Shown here piece by piece: positions 1 to 8,903 of a stretch of DNA of 64,000 bases. The position numbers and the translations under genes are program-made. The DNA comes from Chlamydiales bacterium. Its GTDB lineage: Bacteria; Chlamydiota; Chlamydiia; Chlamydiales; Criblamydiaceae. The DNA lies in assembly GCA_024233575.1 (NCBI GenBank), contig JACKPN010000002.1, forward strand, positions 124,001 through 188,000, given 5' to 3'. The notes under the pieces were generated by a model. It saw nothing but the letters and a program-made list of their open reading frames with translations. It was not told the origin of the DNA and did not search any database. Positions within the stretch are counted from its first letter, which is position 1, and the number at the start of each line of letters is the position of its first letter.

Positions 1-145
1 GAATGTCAGGGGTGACGGTGTGACCCGAATTATTAACCATTATTACTTAACTCAATCTTTTGATTGCTCAGAAAGGGATAAGTACTATACCTTGACATGA
101 AAAATCTCATGGTAAGAGTCTAAAATAAGACGAGTAAGGTTTGCT

Positions 146-586
146 ATGACATTGCATCTCTATTTCGTACGATCTATCTACGTGCCGATCACCTTTCAGT
201 CCGGTGTATTGGTAGCAACCGACAAGATAGAAAAGACCTCATCATCTCTGCTAGTAAAGATTTTTTCTCGATCTCTTTTTAGTGAGGAAGACGTAACAAT
301 TATTCCTTCCAATGGCGGCAATCCTGGCATAGCCACCTTTATTATTACTGACAAAATCGTGTATTTAAAAAATCACTCAATTCCTAGGTTGGAAGAGAAA
401 TATCCGCAACTAGTGAAAATTCATGATCTTGCAAAATCTTTTGTATGGCAACTCGATTCAGGCTGCCCTACGTATGATTCTATTAGCGATTTTGCTAGAA
501 AAGCACAGAATCTTGAAGGTGTTATCATTCATGGTTTAAAGAGTTCCGATGAAAAGGGACCTAACAAAGTGAGTAAGGTCATATGA
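146..586 (+). CDS. Hypothetical protein, 146 aa
   Basis: An open frame starting at ATG 146. I do not recognise a family. The product is a soluble-looking mixed alpha/beta protein with no signal peptide or membrane segment and no motif I can name. It is followed by about 300 bases without a convincing gene and then by a convergent hydrolase gene. No strong Shine-Dalgarno sequence is visible before the ATG (a weak 'aaggt' lies 8-10 bases upstream). It could be a genuine lineage-specific gene or a remnant of a longer one. Confidence 0.45.
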   Translation: MTLHLYFVRSIYVPITFQSGVLVATDKIEKTSSSLLVKIFSRSLFSEEDVTIIPSNGGNPGIATFIITDKIVYLKNHSIPRLEEKYPQLVKIHDLAKSFVWQLDSGCPTYDSISDFARKAQNLEGVIIHGLKSSDEKGPNKVSKVI

Positions 587-887
587 TCACATTTCCTATT
601 TTACACAGGCTGGGATGTCTATAAATCAGGAAAAAATTATGATTTACATACAACGACCAGTTTTCAGCCGTTTAAGCCTACCGTCTGTCACTCCACCTCC
701 ATCCAGACTAAATAAGCAGGAACTTTAGATCCTTTATATTTTATGCTTTAAAATGCTGTTAAGAGAATGTCTCTAAGAAGGTCAGATCCTTGTGGTTTAG
801 TAAAAGCGCTTGATTTTTTTTGAAATAATCTTGTCACAGTAAAAATTAGCGCAACTATGCAGAACTGCTCCTGGATAGTCTAACTTA

Positions 888-1604
888 TTAGGAAGAAGGT
901 TGTAAAACTTCGTCAACGAAATTCCGAATAGTCTTCCAAGCTCTTTTTGTAGAAAGCTGGTTGTAAGCGATACCTAACTCGGGGCTGTTAGCTGAAGGCG
1001 TCGTGAATGCATGCATAGATTGACTATAGAGATGTGTTTGCCAGTCAACCGCATTAGCAGAAAGTTCTTCTTGAAATTGTAATAACTCATCCATTGTTAC
1101 GATAGGGTCATCATAGCCATGTAGAAGCAGAACTTTTGATTTAATTAACTGATTCGCGGTTTTGTTTGGCGGCTCAAAATGTCCATATACACTAATCGCA
1201 CCCTTAAGTGTTTTTATATAACGAGCGAAATCGAGCGCGCAAACACCACCAAATCCAAATCCAATCACAACCATATTAGTCTCATCAATAAAAGGATGTG
1301 TGCAAATGGTTTCGTATCCTTTAATAATTCGTTGCTTTAATAGGTTGCGATCAGAGAGAAACGGCTGTTTAAGATCAGCATTTTCTTTAGGCGATTTTCC
1401 CAAAACGCCTTTTCCATAAATGTCAATTGCGAATGCTGCATACCCCCAACCAGCAATCAGTTGGGCTTGTTGGCAAATATACTCATCTCGACCGTTCCAG
1501 GCGTGACACAGGACAACCGTGGGTTGTTTTTCTTTAGAGGGGTAGGCAATAAATCCTTCCAAACCTATTTCTTGATCGTTATATGGGATAAATTCTTTAA
1601 ACAT
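888..1604 (-). CDS. Dienelactone hydrolase family protein lacking the nucleophile Cys
   Basis: This 238-residue alpha/beta-hydrolase resembles the dienelactone hydrolase (DLH) family over its full length: an N-terminal strand region, VVLCHAWNGRDEY near residue 31, a nucleophile-elbow region at 114-120, HGYDDPIV carrying the acid, and SMHAF carrying the His. In typical DLH proteins the elbow reads GYCFGG with a catalytic Cys. Here it reads GFGFGG (residues 115-120), so Gly117 sits where Cys is expected. The DNA there is a short tandem repeat, ggatttggattt. Acid and His are retained. The protein may be a non-hydrolytic relative, may use another residue, or may be inactive. It is a single gene on the minus strand with no obvious operon partner. 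Confidence 0.8.
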   Translation of the reverse strand: MFKEFIPYNDQEIGLEGFIAYPSKEKQPTVVLCHAWNGRDEYICQQAQLIAGWGYAAFAIDIYGKGVLGKSPKENADLKQPFLSDRNLLKQRIIKGYETICTHPFIDETNMVVIGFGFGGVCALDFARYIKTLKGAISVYGHFEPPNKTANQLIKSKVLLLHGYDDPIVTMDELLQFQEELSANAVDWQTHLYSQSMHAFTTPSANSPELGIAYNQLSTKRAWKTIRNFVDEVLQPSS

Positions 1605-1714
1605 GTAAACATAATCTCACATTTATCTTTTCGCTGCACTTTGTTTTAGTATTTGAGGCTGATGCTATCCGCTCAATTTTTTGATTTATCAAGTGAAGGC
1701 CCCCTTTTTTGCTT

Positions 1715-1875
1715 GTATGAACCTATCTTATTAAAAATATTTACCGTCTTAACGTCCTTTATTCACCGGGAAAGGAAATCTCTGCTTGCCAATATGTTTC
1801 TCATATTGAATTCATTTCCTTGAGAAAAATCATCGTTAATTTGTATCAAATCTTTTTAGCAAGATAGGTTCATAC
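1715..1875. repeat. 161-bp element bounded by 15-bp perfect inverted repeats
   Basis: Bases 1715-1729 (gtatgaacctatctt) are the exact reverse complement of 1861-1875. The match continues inward with about 10 of 14 further bases matching (t/a-rich). The interior is A+T rich and has no ORF. This is the layout of a miniature inverted-repeat element or a long hairpin. No target-site duplication is evident, so mobility is only an inference. Confidence 0.5.
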
Positions 1876-1996
1876 GATTTTTATGTTTTCAAGTTTATAA
1901 AACATAAAAACCATCGATAAACATGCTATAAATTGACCGATAAGAGTTTTGATTATATTTTTCGTTTTAGTAAATCACAAACTAAGGGATTAACAA

Positions 1997-2291
1997 TTGA
2001 ATAACAGTTGCTCTAACTCGTGTGTTGAACAGATTTCACCTAAAGCGCACATGATTGCATTGTTACTGTGCTGGTTTTTGGGGTGCTTTGGTGCTCATCG
2101 CTTTTATGTAGGAAAGGTGAGAAGTGCATTTTTGATGATTTTTTGCGCTCGGCGGACTTGGTATCTGGGCATTGATTGATCTAATTTCGATTCTTGTATG
2201 ATCCTTTCGGGATAAGCAGGGGCGCGTGGTTTTTCATTGGTTTGAGCGTAACTCGCTGGGCGCTGTTCTGAATGTGGTGACACATCCCTGA
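1997..2291 (+). pseudogene. TM2-domain membrane protein, frameshifted and with an in-frame stop
   Basis: Reading starts at TTG 1997 behind an AGGGA ribosome site. It gives the first half of a TM2 domain (CWFLGCFGAHRFYVGK), then goes out of frame at a run of six T (2139-2144). Dropping one T restores the rest of the domain in the +1 frame: LGGLGIWALIDLISILV, the typical GGLGIW..IDLI end of TM2. That frame then meets TGA at 2199-2201 and continues as SFRDKQGRV to a stop at 2289-2291. Two lesions suggest a decaying gene. The T-run could instead be a sequencing error, but the TGA would remain. TM2 proteins are small two-helix membrane proteins of uncertain function. Confidence 0.75.
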
Positions 2292-2807
2292 CCGATTAGA
2301 CTATTGTCACACGCTTGACAGTAAAGCCAAGTTTACCTCCCTTGCTCTTGCTTTTGGCTGTATTAAATCGAAGCGAGAGTATCCCTTGAAATACGGTTGC
2401 TTTTTGCCCATTTAAGCCCTGTCAAAAGCTCTGAAGTTGCCTCACTGTCTCTGATTTTGATGCTTGAAATGAGAAAGGTTAACGATGTGTTCCAATTCGC
2501 ACGATTGCAACGTAGACAGGCCTTTTTGGTTTGACATGCTATGCATCGGTGAAAAGACAGATGTGTTGTTTGCCATTATCGTTAACAAAGTAAATTGCGG
2601 AGATGAAAACCTTACAGTGAGCTTTCGGCATTGATAAGTTGACTTTGAAAGTGGAGATTTCCATTGTCAAAGATTGTAAAAGCCTCCAAACTGGTCGTTG
2701 CTAGATATTGTAATCTGTTATAAACCATTCATAGTCGAAACATTAGATCATTTTCCGTAAGTTCGAATCCTGCAATCAGTGATCACCGAGCCACTTGAAA
2801 TGCAACC
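2292..2807. other. Gene-free stretch before the polyketide operon
   Basis: About 515 bases with stops in all frames and no recognisable RNA gene. A T-loop-like string (gttcgaatcc, 2761-2770) occurs, but no acceptor stem or full cloverleaf can be built around it. The region may hold the promoter of the polyketide synthase operon and degraded older sequence. I see nothing further in it. Confidence 0.4.
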
Positions 2808-2822
2808 GAGGTGACCATATAC

Positions 2823-3929
2823 ATGTATGCACAGATACTAGCGCTCGAAACCGAGGTGCCTCCGAAATTTCTTACACAAGAAGCTTATAATTCAGCAATG
2901 AAGCGCCTTCTCAATCTAGATGAGGTCCATAACAATCTGCTTCAAAGAATCACCTCGGGTAGCCGCATACAAAAACGCCATCTAGTAGCAAGTGACATTT
3001 CTGAAGAAGGAATCCACGGCACAATATTTGGGATAGAGACGAAAGCTTCACCACCCACAACAAAGCAACGTAACGACATATACAAAGAAGCTGCACCAGA
3101 ACTAGCAGCTTCTGTTTGCCATAAGACGTTGGAGCAATGGGGAGGCGATTGCCAGGCCATTACCCATATCATATCGGTATCGTGCACGGGGATGCTAGCT
3201 CCAGGTATCGAGTTTCTGCTAATCGAGAAACTAGGACTTTCACCTCAAGTCGAACGCCTAGGCATCAATTTTATGGGGTGTTTCGGAGCTTTTAAAGGAT
3301 TGGCAATCGCCAAAGCTCTGGCATTAGAAAGTCCAAAACATCGGGTGTTAGTGGTTTGTACGGAGCTATGTTCATTACATGTTCAAGAAAATCTTAGCTC
3401 TGAAACGCTAGTGGCAAACTCCCTCTTCGCCGATGGCGCTGCAGCAATGGTTGTAGGCGTAGGTCTGCGTGAAGGGGAAAAGCCTCTCTTAGAGCTATAT
3501 AGCCAAAAATCGGAAGCCCTAGATGATACTCGAGACCTGATGACATGGGAAGCTGGAGACCACGGCTACTTTATGCGCCTAAGCCCTACCATCCCGTTTC
3601 ACATTAAACGTAGTGTGTCTTCTTTCGCACAAAGTCTCATTGGGCCTGAACGAACCTTCAACCAATGCGCCTGGGCAGCACATCCTGGCGGTAAAGCCAT
3701 TCTTGAAGGGATAGCGCAAGCATGTCGGCTAGAAAAAGAACAGCTTTCAGCATCGTGGGAAGTCCTCCATAACTATGGAAACATGTCGAGCCCTACTTTC
3801 CTCTTTGTTCTCAAGGAGGTCCTCAAAACCAGATGCCAAAAAAAATGGGTCATCGGATTAGGTTTCGGTCCCGGTCTATCTATAGAGGGGCTATTACTAA
3901 AGCGGGTAGATGAAAATGTGGCAGGATAA
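2823..3929 (+). CDS. Type III polyketide synthase (chalcone synthase-like)
   Basis: Type III polyketide synthases extend an acyl-CoA starter with malonyl-CoA and cyclise it to pyrones, resorcinols or similar rings. The Cys-His-Asn triad is intact: Cys in FMGCFGA (about residue 153), His in WAAHPGGKAILEG (about 287) and Asn in HNYGNMSSPTF (about 320). The length of 368 residues is normal. An upstream in-frame GTG at 2811 exists, but ATG 2823 is preferred because GAGGTGA lies 8 bases before it. The gene overlaps the methyltransferase gene by 20 bases, the first junction of a three-gene operon (synthase, methyltransferase, FAD oxidoreductase). In other bacteria such sets make modified alkylpyrones, alkylresorcinols or quinones; the product here cannot be read from sequence. 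Confidence 0.95.
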   Translation: MYAQILALETEVPPKFLTQEAYNSAMKRLLNLDEVHNNLLQRITSGSRIQKRHLVASDISEEGIHGTIFGIETKASPPTTKQRNDIYKEAAPELAASVCHKTLEQWGGDCQAITHIISVSCTGMLAPGIEFLLIEKLGLSPQVERLGINFMGCFGAFKGLAIAKALALESPKHRVLVVCTELCSLHVQENLSSETLVANSLFADGAAAMVVGVGLREGEKPLLELYSQKSEALDDTRDLMTWEAGDHGYFMRLSPTIPFHIKRSVSSFAQSLIGPERTFNQCAWAAHPGGKAILEGIAQACRLEKEQLSASWEVLHNYGNMSSPTFLFVLKEVLKTRCQKKWVIGLGFGPGLSIEGLLLKRVDENVAG

Positions 3930-4614
3930 ACGATCTAACGAACAAGAAATTCTCGACCTTGGCAGCGCTCACTATAGTGCAGAAGAATACAACAACTGTT
4001 TAAAACTGTTGGAGCGAATCAACTTTTTTTTGGGGGGATTCCGCGCTTCATGGAAAGCGCTTAAAGCCCTTAATAAAAGCCCAGCATCAATACTTGAAGT
4101 AGGCTGCGGTGGAGGATACCTGTGCCAACACTTGTACCGTTGGTTTCCTTATGCAACAGTACAAGGAATAGATATTTCTTCCGAAGCGATTGACCACGCC
4201 CAAAAACATCTCCCTGTAGACTTCAAGAAGAATGTGTCTTTTCGTATACAAGACGATAAAACAATCGAATACCCTGACAATAGCTTCGATGTGGTGACCA
4301 CTATGCTTGTCTGCCACCACATGACAGATGACGAGCTCGTAACCTTTCTTCAGCAAAGCTACCGGGTATGTTCACAGGCCGTTGTCATTAATGACCTTCA
4401 TCGGCATATCCTCGCGTACATTAGCTTTTCTTTAGTCGCTCTCTTTGCATTTCCAAATCGTTTGATTTGGCATGACGGAAGACTTTCAGTACGACGCTCT
4501 TTTCATAAACGCGACTGGTTATCGTTGCTTGAAAAAGCGGGGTTTCAAAAACATCAATACACTCTTAAGTGGAATCCGGCATTCCGCTGGACCCTAACCA
4601 TAAAAAAAACATGA
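3910..4614 (+). CDS. Class I SAM-dependent methyltransferase of the polyketide operon
   Basis: A 234-residue methyltransferase. Motif I is ILEVGCGGGYLC (about residues 61-72), with the acidic strand-2 end GIDIS (about 90-94) and a post-I region YPDNSFDVVTTMLVCHHM. The fold is that of the UbiE/Methyltransf_11 type. It starts inside the end of the polyketide synthase gene (20-base overlap) and ends in an ATGA overlap with the oxidoreductase, which strongly suggests translational coupling. It probably O- or C-methylates the polyketide ring product. A hydrophobic stretch near residues 160-180 could be membrane-facing, consistent with a lipid-like substrate. Confidence 0.9.
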   Translation: MKMWQDKRSNEQEILDLGSAHYSAEEYNNCLKLLERINFFLGGFRASWKALKALNKSPASILEVGCGGGYLCQHLYRWFPYATVQGIDISSEAIDHAQKHLPVDFKKNVSFRIQDDKTIEYPDNSFDVVTTMLVCHHMTDDELVTFLQQSYRVCSQAVVINDLHRHILAYISFSLVALFAFPNRLIWHDGRLSVRRSFHKRDWLSLLEKAGFQKHQYTLKWNPAFRWTLTIKKT

Positions 4615-5678
4615 AAACAGATTTCATCATCATTGGAGGCGGCGTTACCGGGCTCAGCGCCGCCATTCGTTTATCCGAAGCAGGGGCCGATGTCATACTC
4701 TTGGAAGCAGGAGACTATCCCTCGCATAAGGTTTGTGGAGAGTTCCTCTCCCCCGAAGCTCTTCCTCTTCTCGATAAATGGGAGATTGCACCTGCGGCAA
4801 AAGTAACGACGTTGAAACTCATCTTACCAAAAAGGCAGTGGAGCGCCGCACTGCCACAGGCCGCTGCCACCATGCCCAGATATTGCCTGGATGATGCTTT
4901 AGCCCAACATGCCAAAAAAAATAGTGTCCAGATAAAGACCTGCGCAAAGGTCGAAAGGATTGATATCCCTAAAAGTGAGGGGCAGCATTTTAACGTGTTC
5001 CTAACAACAGGTGAGCAATACACGTCTTCCACTCTGCTCGTCAGCACCGGAAGGTTAATGAACTCCCTTACCGGGCAAAAAATGCCGAAGTTCCGATACA
5101 TTGGAGCGAAGGCTCACTTTGAGGGGATAGCCATGTCTGATGAGCTCGCCATGCATCTGATTCCCGGGGCATATTTCGGAATGGCGCCTATTGGAGCAAA
5201 TCGGGTCAACATCGCAGGGCTTATTACCTGTTCCCAAGAGGAGGCGCGGCACCCAAGAGCTACCTTATCAGCCTTTTTGGAGCGACATCGTGCATCATCT
5301 TTTGTAAAAACCTTGGAAAGGGGCCATTGTCTCTTTAATGATTGGATGGTTGGACCTGTTCCTGAGTTCGGCATCCGGCGCCAGCACCTGTGGCCTAACA
5401 CCTTTTTCTTAGGTGATGCAGCAGGAGTGATTCCGCCTGCCACAGGAAATGGCTTAGCTATGGGGCTTACCTCAGGCATTCTTGCAGCAGACTATGCCCT
5501 CAAGGGACAACCTCAAACCTATCGCAAACATTGGAAAGCTATCTATGCCCCAAGAATTTCTAAGGGCATCCTCCTGCACAGGCTTTTCCTTGCCCGCCGC
5601 CTGCCCGGCGCCATCCCGATCCTTTGTCAGACCTTTCCATTTCTGTATGATTATGTCTTCCGTGCAACGCGTGGTTAA
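4611..5678 (+). CDS. FAD-dependent oxidoreductase, geranylgeranyl-reductase-like
   Basis: A 355-residue flavoprotein. The N-terminal dinucleotide fold is IIIGGGVTGLSAAIRLSEAG, followed by HKVCGEFLSPEAL, a signature of the geranylgeranyl reductase/halogenase-like group, and the second FAD motif FFLGDAAGVIPPATGNG near residue 270. The start is set at ATG 4611, which overlaps the methyltransferase stop as ATGA; the frame is open further upstream but lies inside the previous gene. It probably oxidises or reduces the polyketide made by the first gene. The C-terminus is rich in Arg and aromatic residues, suggesting membrane association. Confidence 0.9.
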   Translation: MKTDFIIIGGGVTGLSAAIRLSEAGADVILLEAGDYPSHKVCGEFLSPEALPLLDKWEIAPAAKVTTLKLILPKRQWSAALPQAAATMPRYCLDDALAQHAKKNSVQIKTCAKVERIDIPKSEGQHFNVFLTTGEQYTSSTLLVSTGRLMNSLTGQKMPKFRYIGAKAHFEGIAMSDELAMHLIPGAYFGMAPIGANRVNIAGLITCSQEEARHPRATLSAFLERHRASSFVKTLERGHCLFNDWMVGPVPEFGIRRQHLWPNTFFLGDAAGVIPPATGNGLAMGLTSGILAADYALKGQPQTYRKHWKAIYAPRISKGILLHRLFLARRLPGAIPILCQTFPFLYDYVFRATRG

Positions 5679-5816
5679 AAATATGTCGTTCTTAGACGGT
5701 GTTGAAAAAATGCTACAGAAATAATGATGAAATTAGCGAGAAACAATCTTTGCACATCTACGAAAGCAAGTACTAGAAGTGAACAATGTGGCAAGCTCGA
5801 CTAATTAACTAATATT

Positions 5817-6233
5817 TTAGAATGAAGGAAAATAGTCGAGGGGTCCGAAAGCCATAAGTCCTCCAAAATGGGCAGTAATGATGACACTAACTACCAACAG
5901 AATTAGACTGACAAAGTAAATAAGATGCTTTTGAAGCCAAAAACGTAAAACAATAGTTGCAAGAGCAAGGGAAAGGGTAGTGAACGCAAAGAATTCATGC
6001 CATTCTAAATTGAAATGATTTTGCTCACTCACTCTGCCGGCTTCCTCGAGAGACAGCCCTGTTGCAATGGTAGGAATGATAAAGATTACAGCAGAAAAAA
6101 GTAAAAATATCACAGTGTTATCCAAAGCAGTATTTTTCCTGATTGCCATAATTAGCTCGGCAATACCAGCCATAATGATCAGTGCTATAGGAAAATGAAC
6201 AAAAACATAATGGTAATTAGCAAACCATAACAT
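5817..6233 (-). CDS. DUF2231-type small membrane protein
   Basis: A 138-residue protein with four predicted membrane helices. HYVFVHFPIALIIMAG near the N-terminus, a histidine in EWHEFFAF, and AHFGGLMAFG near the end fit the DUF2231 family, whose members are often next to cytochrome or redox genes and have conserved His residues. An AAGG site lies just upstream of ATG 6233. It lies downstream of the aminotransferase gene on the other side of a 50-base gap and on the same strand as it. Confidence 0.75.
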   Translation of the reverse strand: MLWFANYHYVFVHFPIALIIMAGIAELIMAIRKNTALDNTVIFLLFSAVIFIIPTIATGLSLEEAGRVSEQNHFNLEWHEFFAFTTLSLALATIVLRFWLQKHLIYFVSLILLVVSVIITAHFGGLMAFGPLDYFPSF

Positions 6234-6286
6234 GTCTAAACCTTCTGTTAGTTACTTAATTGTTATAAATACACAAAAAGAAATAT

Positions 6287-7867
6287 TTATTCGATAATAT
6301 TCCAACGTCCATGACTGTAATCTGGCTGTGTCCACTGAACCTTGATATTCTGATGGTTATGTTCTAGGGGGCGGATAAAGCTATCGGATTTAATAACTAC
6401 CGGATTTTCAGAAGAATCGATTTTTTGTATGGTGACCACCTCGCTTTTCAGGTAATCGAAAAACTTTGGTAACCAGACCGTTATGGGTCCTTTGCTGGCA
6501 TCGACTTCAATGTTACAATCCCCAGGATTCACGAAATGTTCTGTTTGTGACGATCCATTTGAACATATAGTCGAATGAGCACATTGATGAGTAGAGAGGG
6601 TTAGCACATCTTGTTCCGTATATTTATTTTCGCCGGCTAGGCGATTCAGAAATTGAGCTATCAATATGCTGTATCCCGACAAATTCAATCGTACGAAATC
6701 ATTTGTCTCTCCCATGGGTTCTCCATTATTCACAGCAACGTTCAAATCTTTGAGAATGACGTCTGAAGCGCGTTCATTGGGGATACGGGGATCGTTAATT
6801 TTTGCAAATAACGTTGGACTTCCCGGGATGCTTATAACAGTAGAGCCTGGATAGCGTGTTAAAAGTTCTTTTTCCACAAGCTCATGTCTACTAACTAGAC
6901 TTTTGTGAGCATCTTTTCTAAGGCTGATTCCTGTATCGGAAAGGTCGATAAACGCTTTGATAAGATCTAAAAAATCAGCCAACCCGGTCGAGCTGCCTGC
7001 TACAGTTGAACAAGAGATGAAGTTATAAAATTTCTTAAAAATTAATGCGGCGTATTCGTCGTAGAGGGGGTACCACATATAGCCGCAACGAGCTCCTGTT
7101 TTCCCAAATTGTTTGGAGGCAGAATTAAAGCTAAAGACGTGTTTGCCATTAGCTCTTGCCTTTCTCAACCATTCAATGTTTTGATCAACGTAACCGGTAC
7201 CATCTCTTCCAAATGCTGAGGATGCAAATACAAAATCTGCCATAATAATTTCGGCATCCGTTTGTGGTTCTCGGAATTTGCCATCAGGATTATTTGGCGA
7301 GGTCACAATTTCTACAAGCTCTTCATCAGGTTCAAGCTTAATTTCAGAGGGATTCTCAAAGGCGATGAAGCGGGCATTTGGGTAATCAAATATGCCTGTA
7401 ACAGCATTGGGATGGCCGGAATAATAGGGGACTTGTTCTGCAAAAGCGAATTTTTTATCAGGTTCGGATTTTACAATAGCAAAGACGAGAGCCACAATAA
7501 GATGTTTCGAACCCGTAGCAGTATAAAAAAATGGCTTAGGTTTGCTCGGATCAATATAAAGCTCTAAATCTTTTACCCGCGCATGAAATTGCGAAAGGAC
7601 CTGATCTGCATGGTCAAAGATAACAGCATTTGAAGGCTGAAGAGGTAGTATTGAAGGCGGTGTTGATTGATCTAGGTATAGAGCGCTTTCAAAAAAAGTT
7701 CTTTTAGGAGGACTCTGCAAGCCGTACGCTTGGTAAAGTTCCGTAAACAACTGAGTTGTATTTGGTTGAAGGTAAATAACTGGTTGCGCTTCTTCAACTT
7801 CGGCATTGATGAATGAACAATGAAATAACACGACTAAAATAGATGTTTGAAGCGTTTTTACGTTCAT
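6287..7867 (-). CDS. Exported alliinase/TAA1-family PLP aminotransferase
   Basis: A 526-residue fold-type I PLP enzyme. VTSPNNPDGKFREP matches the substrate-binding Asn region and FNSASKQFGKTGARCGYMW matches the PLP-lysine region of the alliinase C-terminal family, which contains plant alliinases and tryptophan aminotransferase TAA1. An N-terminal signal peptide (MNVKTLQTSILVVLF to about INA) predicts export. A C-terminal extension of about 110 residues has no homology I can name. The start is taken at ATG 7867 rather than TTG 7876 because it begins the signal peptide cleanly. The substrate is unknown; aromatic or sulfur amino acids are the family precedents. A periplasmic PLP enzyme is unusual. 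Confidence 0.85.
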   Translation of the reverse strand: MNVKTLQTSILVVLFHCSFINAEVEEAQPVIYLQPNTTQLFTELYQAYGLQSPPKRTFFESALYLDQSTPPSILPLQPSNAVIFDHADQVLSQFHARVKDLELYIDPSKPKPFFYTATGSKHLIVALVFAIVKSEPDKKFAFAEQVPYYSGHPNAVTGIFDYPNARFIAFENPSEIKLEPDEELVEIVTSPNNPDGKFREPQTDAEIIMADFVFASSAFGRDGTGYVDQNIEWLRKARANGKHVFSFNSASKQFGKTGARCGYMWYPLYDEYAALIFKKFYNFISCSTVAGSSTGLADFLDLIKAFIDLSDTGISLRKDAHKSLVSRHELVEKELLTRYPGSTVISIPGSPTLFAKINDPRIPNERASDVILKDLNVAVNNGEPMGETNDFVRLNLSGYSILIAQFLNRLAGENKYTEQDVLTLSTHQCAHSTICSNGSSQTEHFVNPGDCNIEVDASKGPITVWLPKFFDYLKSEVVTIQKIDSSENPVVIKSDSFIRPLEHNHQNIKVQWTQPDYSHGRWNIIE

Positions 7868-8031
7868 TTGAACCAACCTGTTTGAGGGGTTAATTATTCT
7901 AATTCATGTTATTTGATGGATACATATAAATGTGATTTATATCAAAATGAATTCAATGAATTGACAGATCTTTCAGAATCATTAATAGTAAAAGAGTTTG
8001 GCTCGATCCTTTTCAAAATTGAGAAATCAAG

Positions 8032-8895
8032 ATGAAAGATATGAACACAATCATTGATACACATTTTCATATTTGGGATACCGCAGTTTTCACTATTCCA
8101 ACAGTGAAAATGTTTGAAAATCAGCTGAAGCAAAAATATACCCTTGAGGATTATCAAGAAGCCATAAAGGGAGTTAATATTACAAAATCTATCTACACTG
8201 AAGTTGATGTCATCAAGGAAGAGCATAAGAAAGAAGCTGACATGATCATCGCTTTATGTGAAGACGATTCAAATCAGATTATTGGTGCTACGATCGCTGG
8301 AGATCTCAGTTCTACAGATTTTGCAGAATATATCCTGCCATACGCTAAGCAAAGTGTTGTGAAGTCTGTGAGGCATAATTTATTTGCCGGAGACCCGAAA
8401 GTCACAGAATCCAGTGTTTTTCGTGAAAACGTTCGTCTCTTGGCGGAGTTGAATCTGATGTGCGACTTAGTCATGCCCGCTGAAAAAATCATGTATGGAG
8501 TTGATTTGGTGGAAGCTTGTCCAGATACAAGGTTTGTGATCGATCACTGCGGACTTTGTCCTATATTGTCAGACGATATGCTTAGAAAACATTGGAGACA
8601 GGGCATCTCACAATATGCACGACAGCCAAATACGATTTGCAAAGTCAGTGAATGTGGATTTACAAACCCTGATTATTCTTGGAAAGTTTCTGACGTTGTC
8701 GACATTATCCGTCATTGTATAGCTAGCTTTGGAGAAGAAAGAATTGTGTATGGCACGAACTGGCCTGTCTGTGAAATAACCGGTTCAATCCACCGTTGGA
8801 TGGAAGCGTTGCATACGGTATTGCAGGACTTTCCGGATCACTATCATCGAAAGTTATTCTTTGACAATGCTCTGCGCAACTATAAATGTGAGTAA
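8032..8895 (+). CDS. Amidohydrolase 2 family TIM-barrel hydrolase
   Basis: A 287-residue metal-dependent hydrolase of the amidohydrolase-related (fuconolactonase-like) family. The N-terminal metal motif is IIDTHFHIWD. FVIDHCGLCP lies near residue 170, and the family-typical strand end is RIVYGTNWPVCE near residue 240. Relatives hydrolyse sugar lactones or aryl acids. It has no signal peptide, unlike the two genes flanking it on the other strand. A second ATG at 8041 is possible. Its end is 8 bases from the convergent inositol oxygenase gene, which suggests, but does not prove, a role in sugar-acid use. Confidence 0.88.
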   Translation: MKDMNTIIDTHFHIWDTAVFTIPTVKMFENQLKQKYTLEDYQEAIKGVNITKSIYTEVDVIKEEHKKEADMIIALCEDDSNQIIGATIAGDLSSTDFAEYILPYAKQSVVKSVRHNLFAGDPKVTESSVFRENVRLLAELNLMCDLVMPAEKIMYGVDLVEACPDTRFVIDHCGLCPILSDDMLRKHWRQGISQYARQPNTICKVSECGFTNPDYSWKVSDVVDIIRHCIASFGEERIVYGTNWPVCEITGSIHRWMEALHTVLQDFPDHYHRKLFFDNALRNYKCE

Positions 8896-8903
8896 GATCA
8901 TGC

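Noticed and set aside
639..728. 29-codon ORF in the gap after the first gene
   Set aside because: Very short, only a weak ribosome site, and no recognisable motif; it is no longer than expected by chance.
2300..2700. Degraded transposase
   Set aside because: Translations in all frames are broken by stops and none shows a DDE or other transposase motif that I can name.
2745..2800. Possible tRNA 3' end or att site (gttcgaatcc T-loop-like string)
   Set aside because: Only the T-loop string fits. The T-stem has a mismatch and a G-T pair, no matching acceptor strand or anticodon arm is found upstream, and no CCA follows at the right place.
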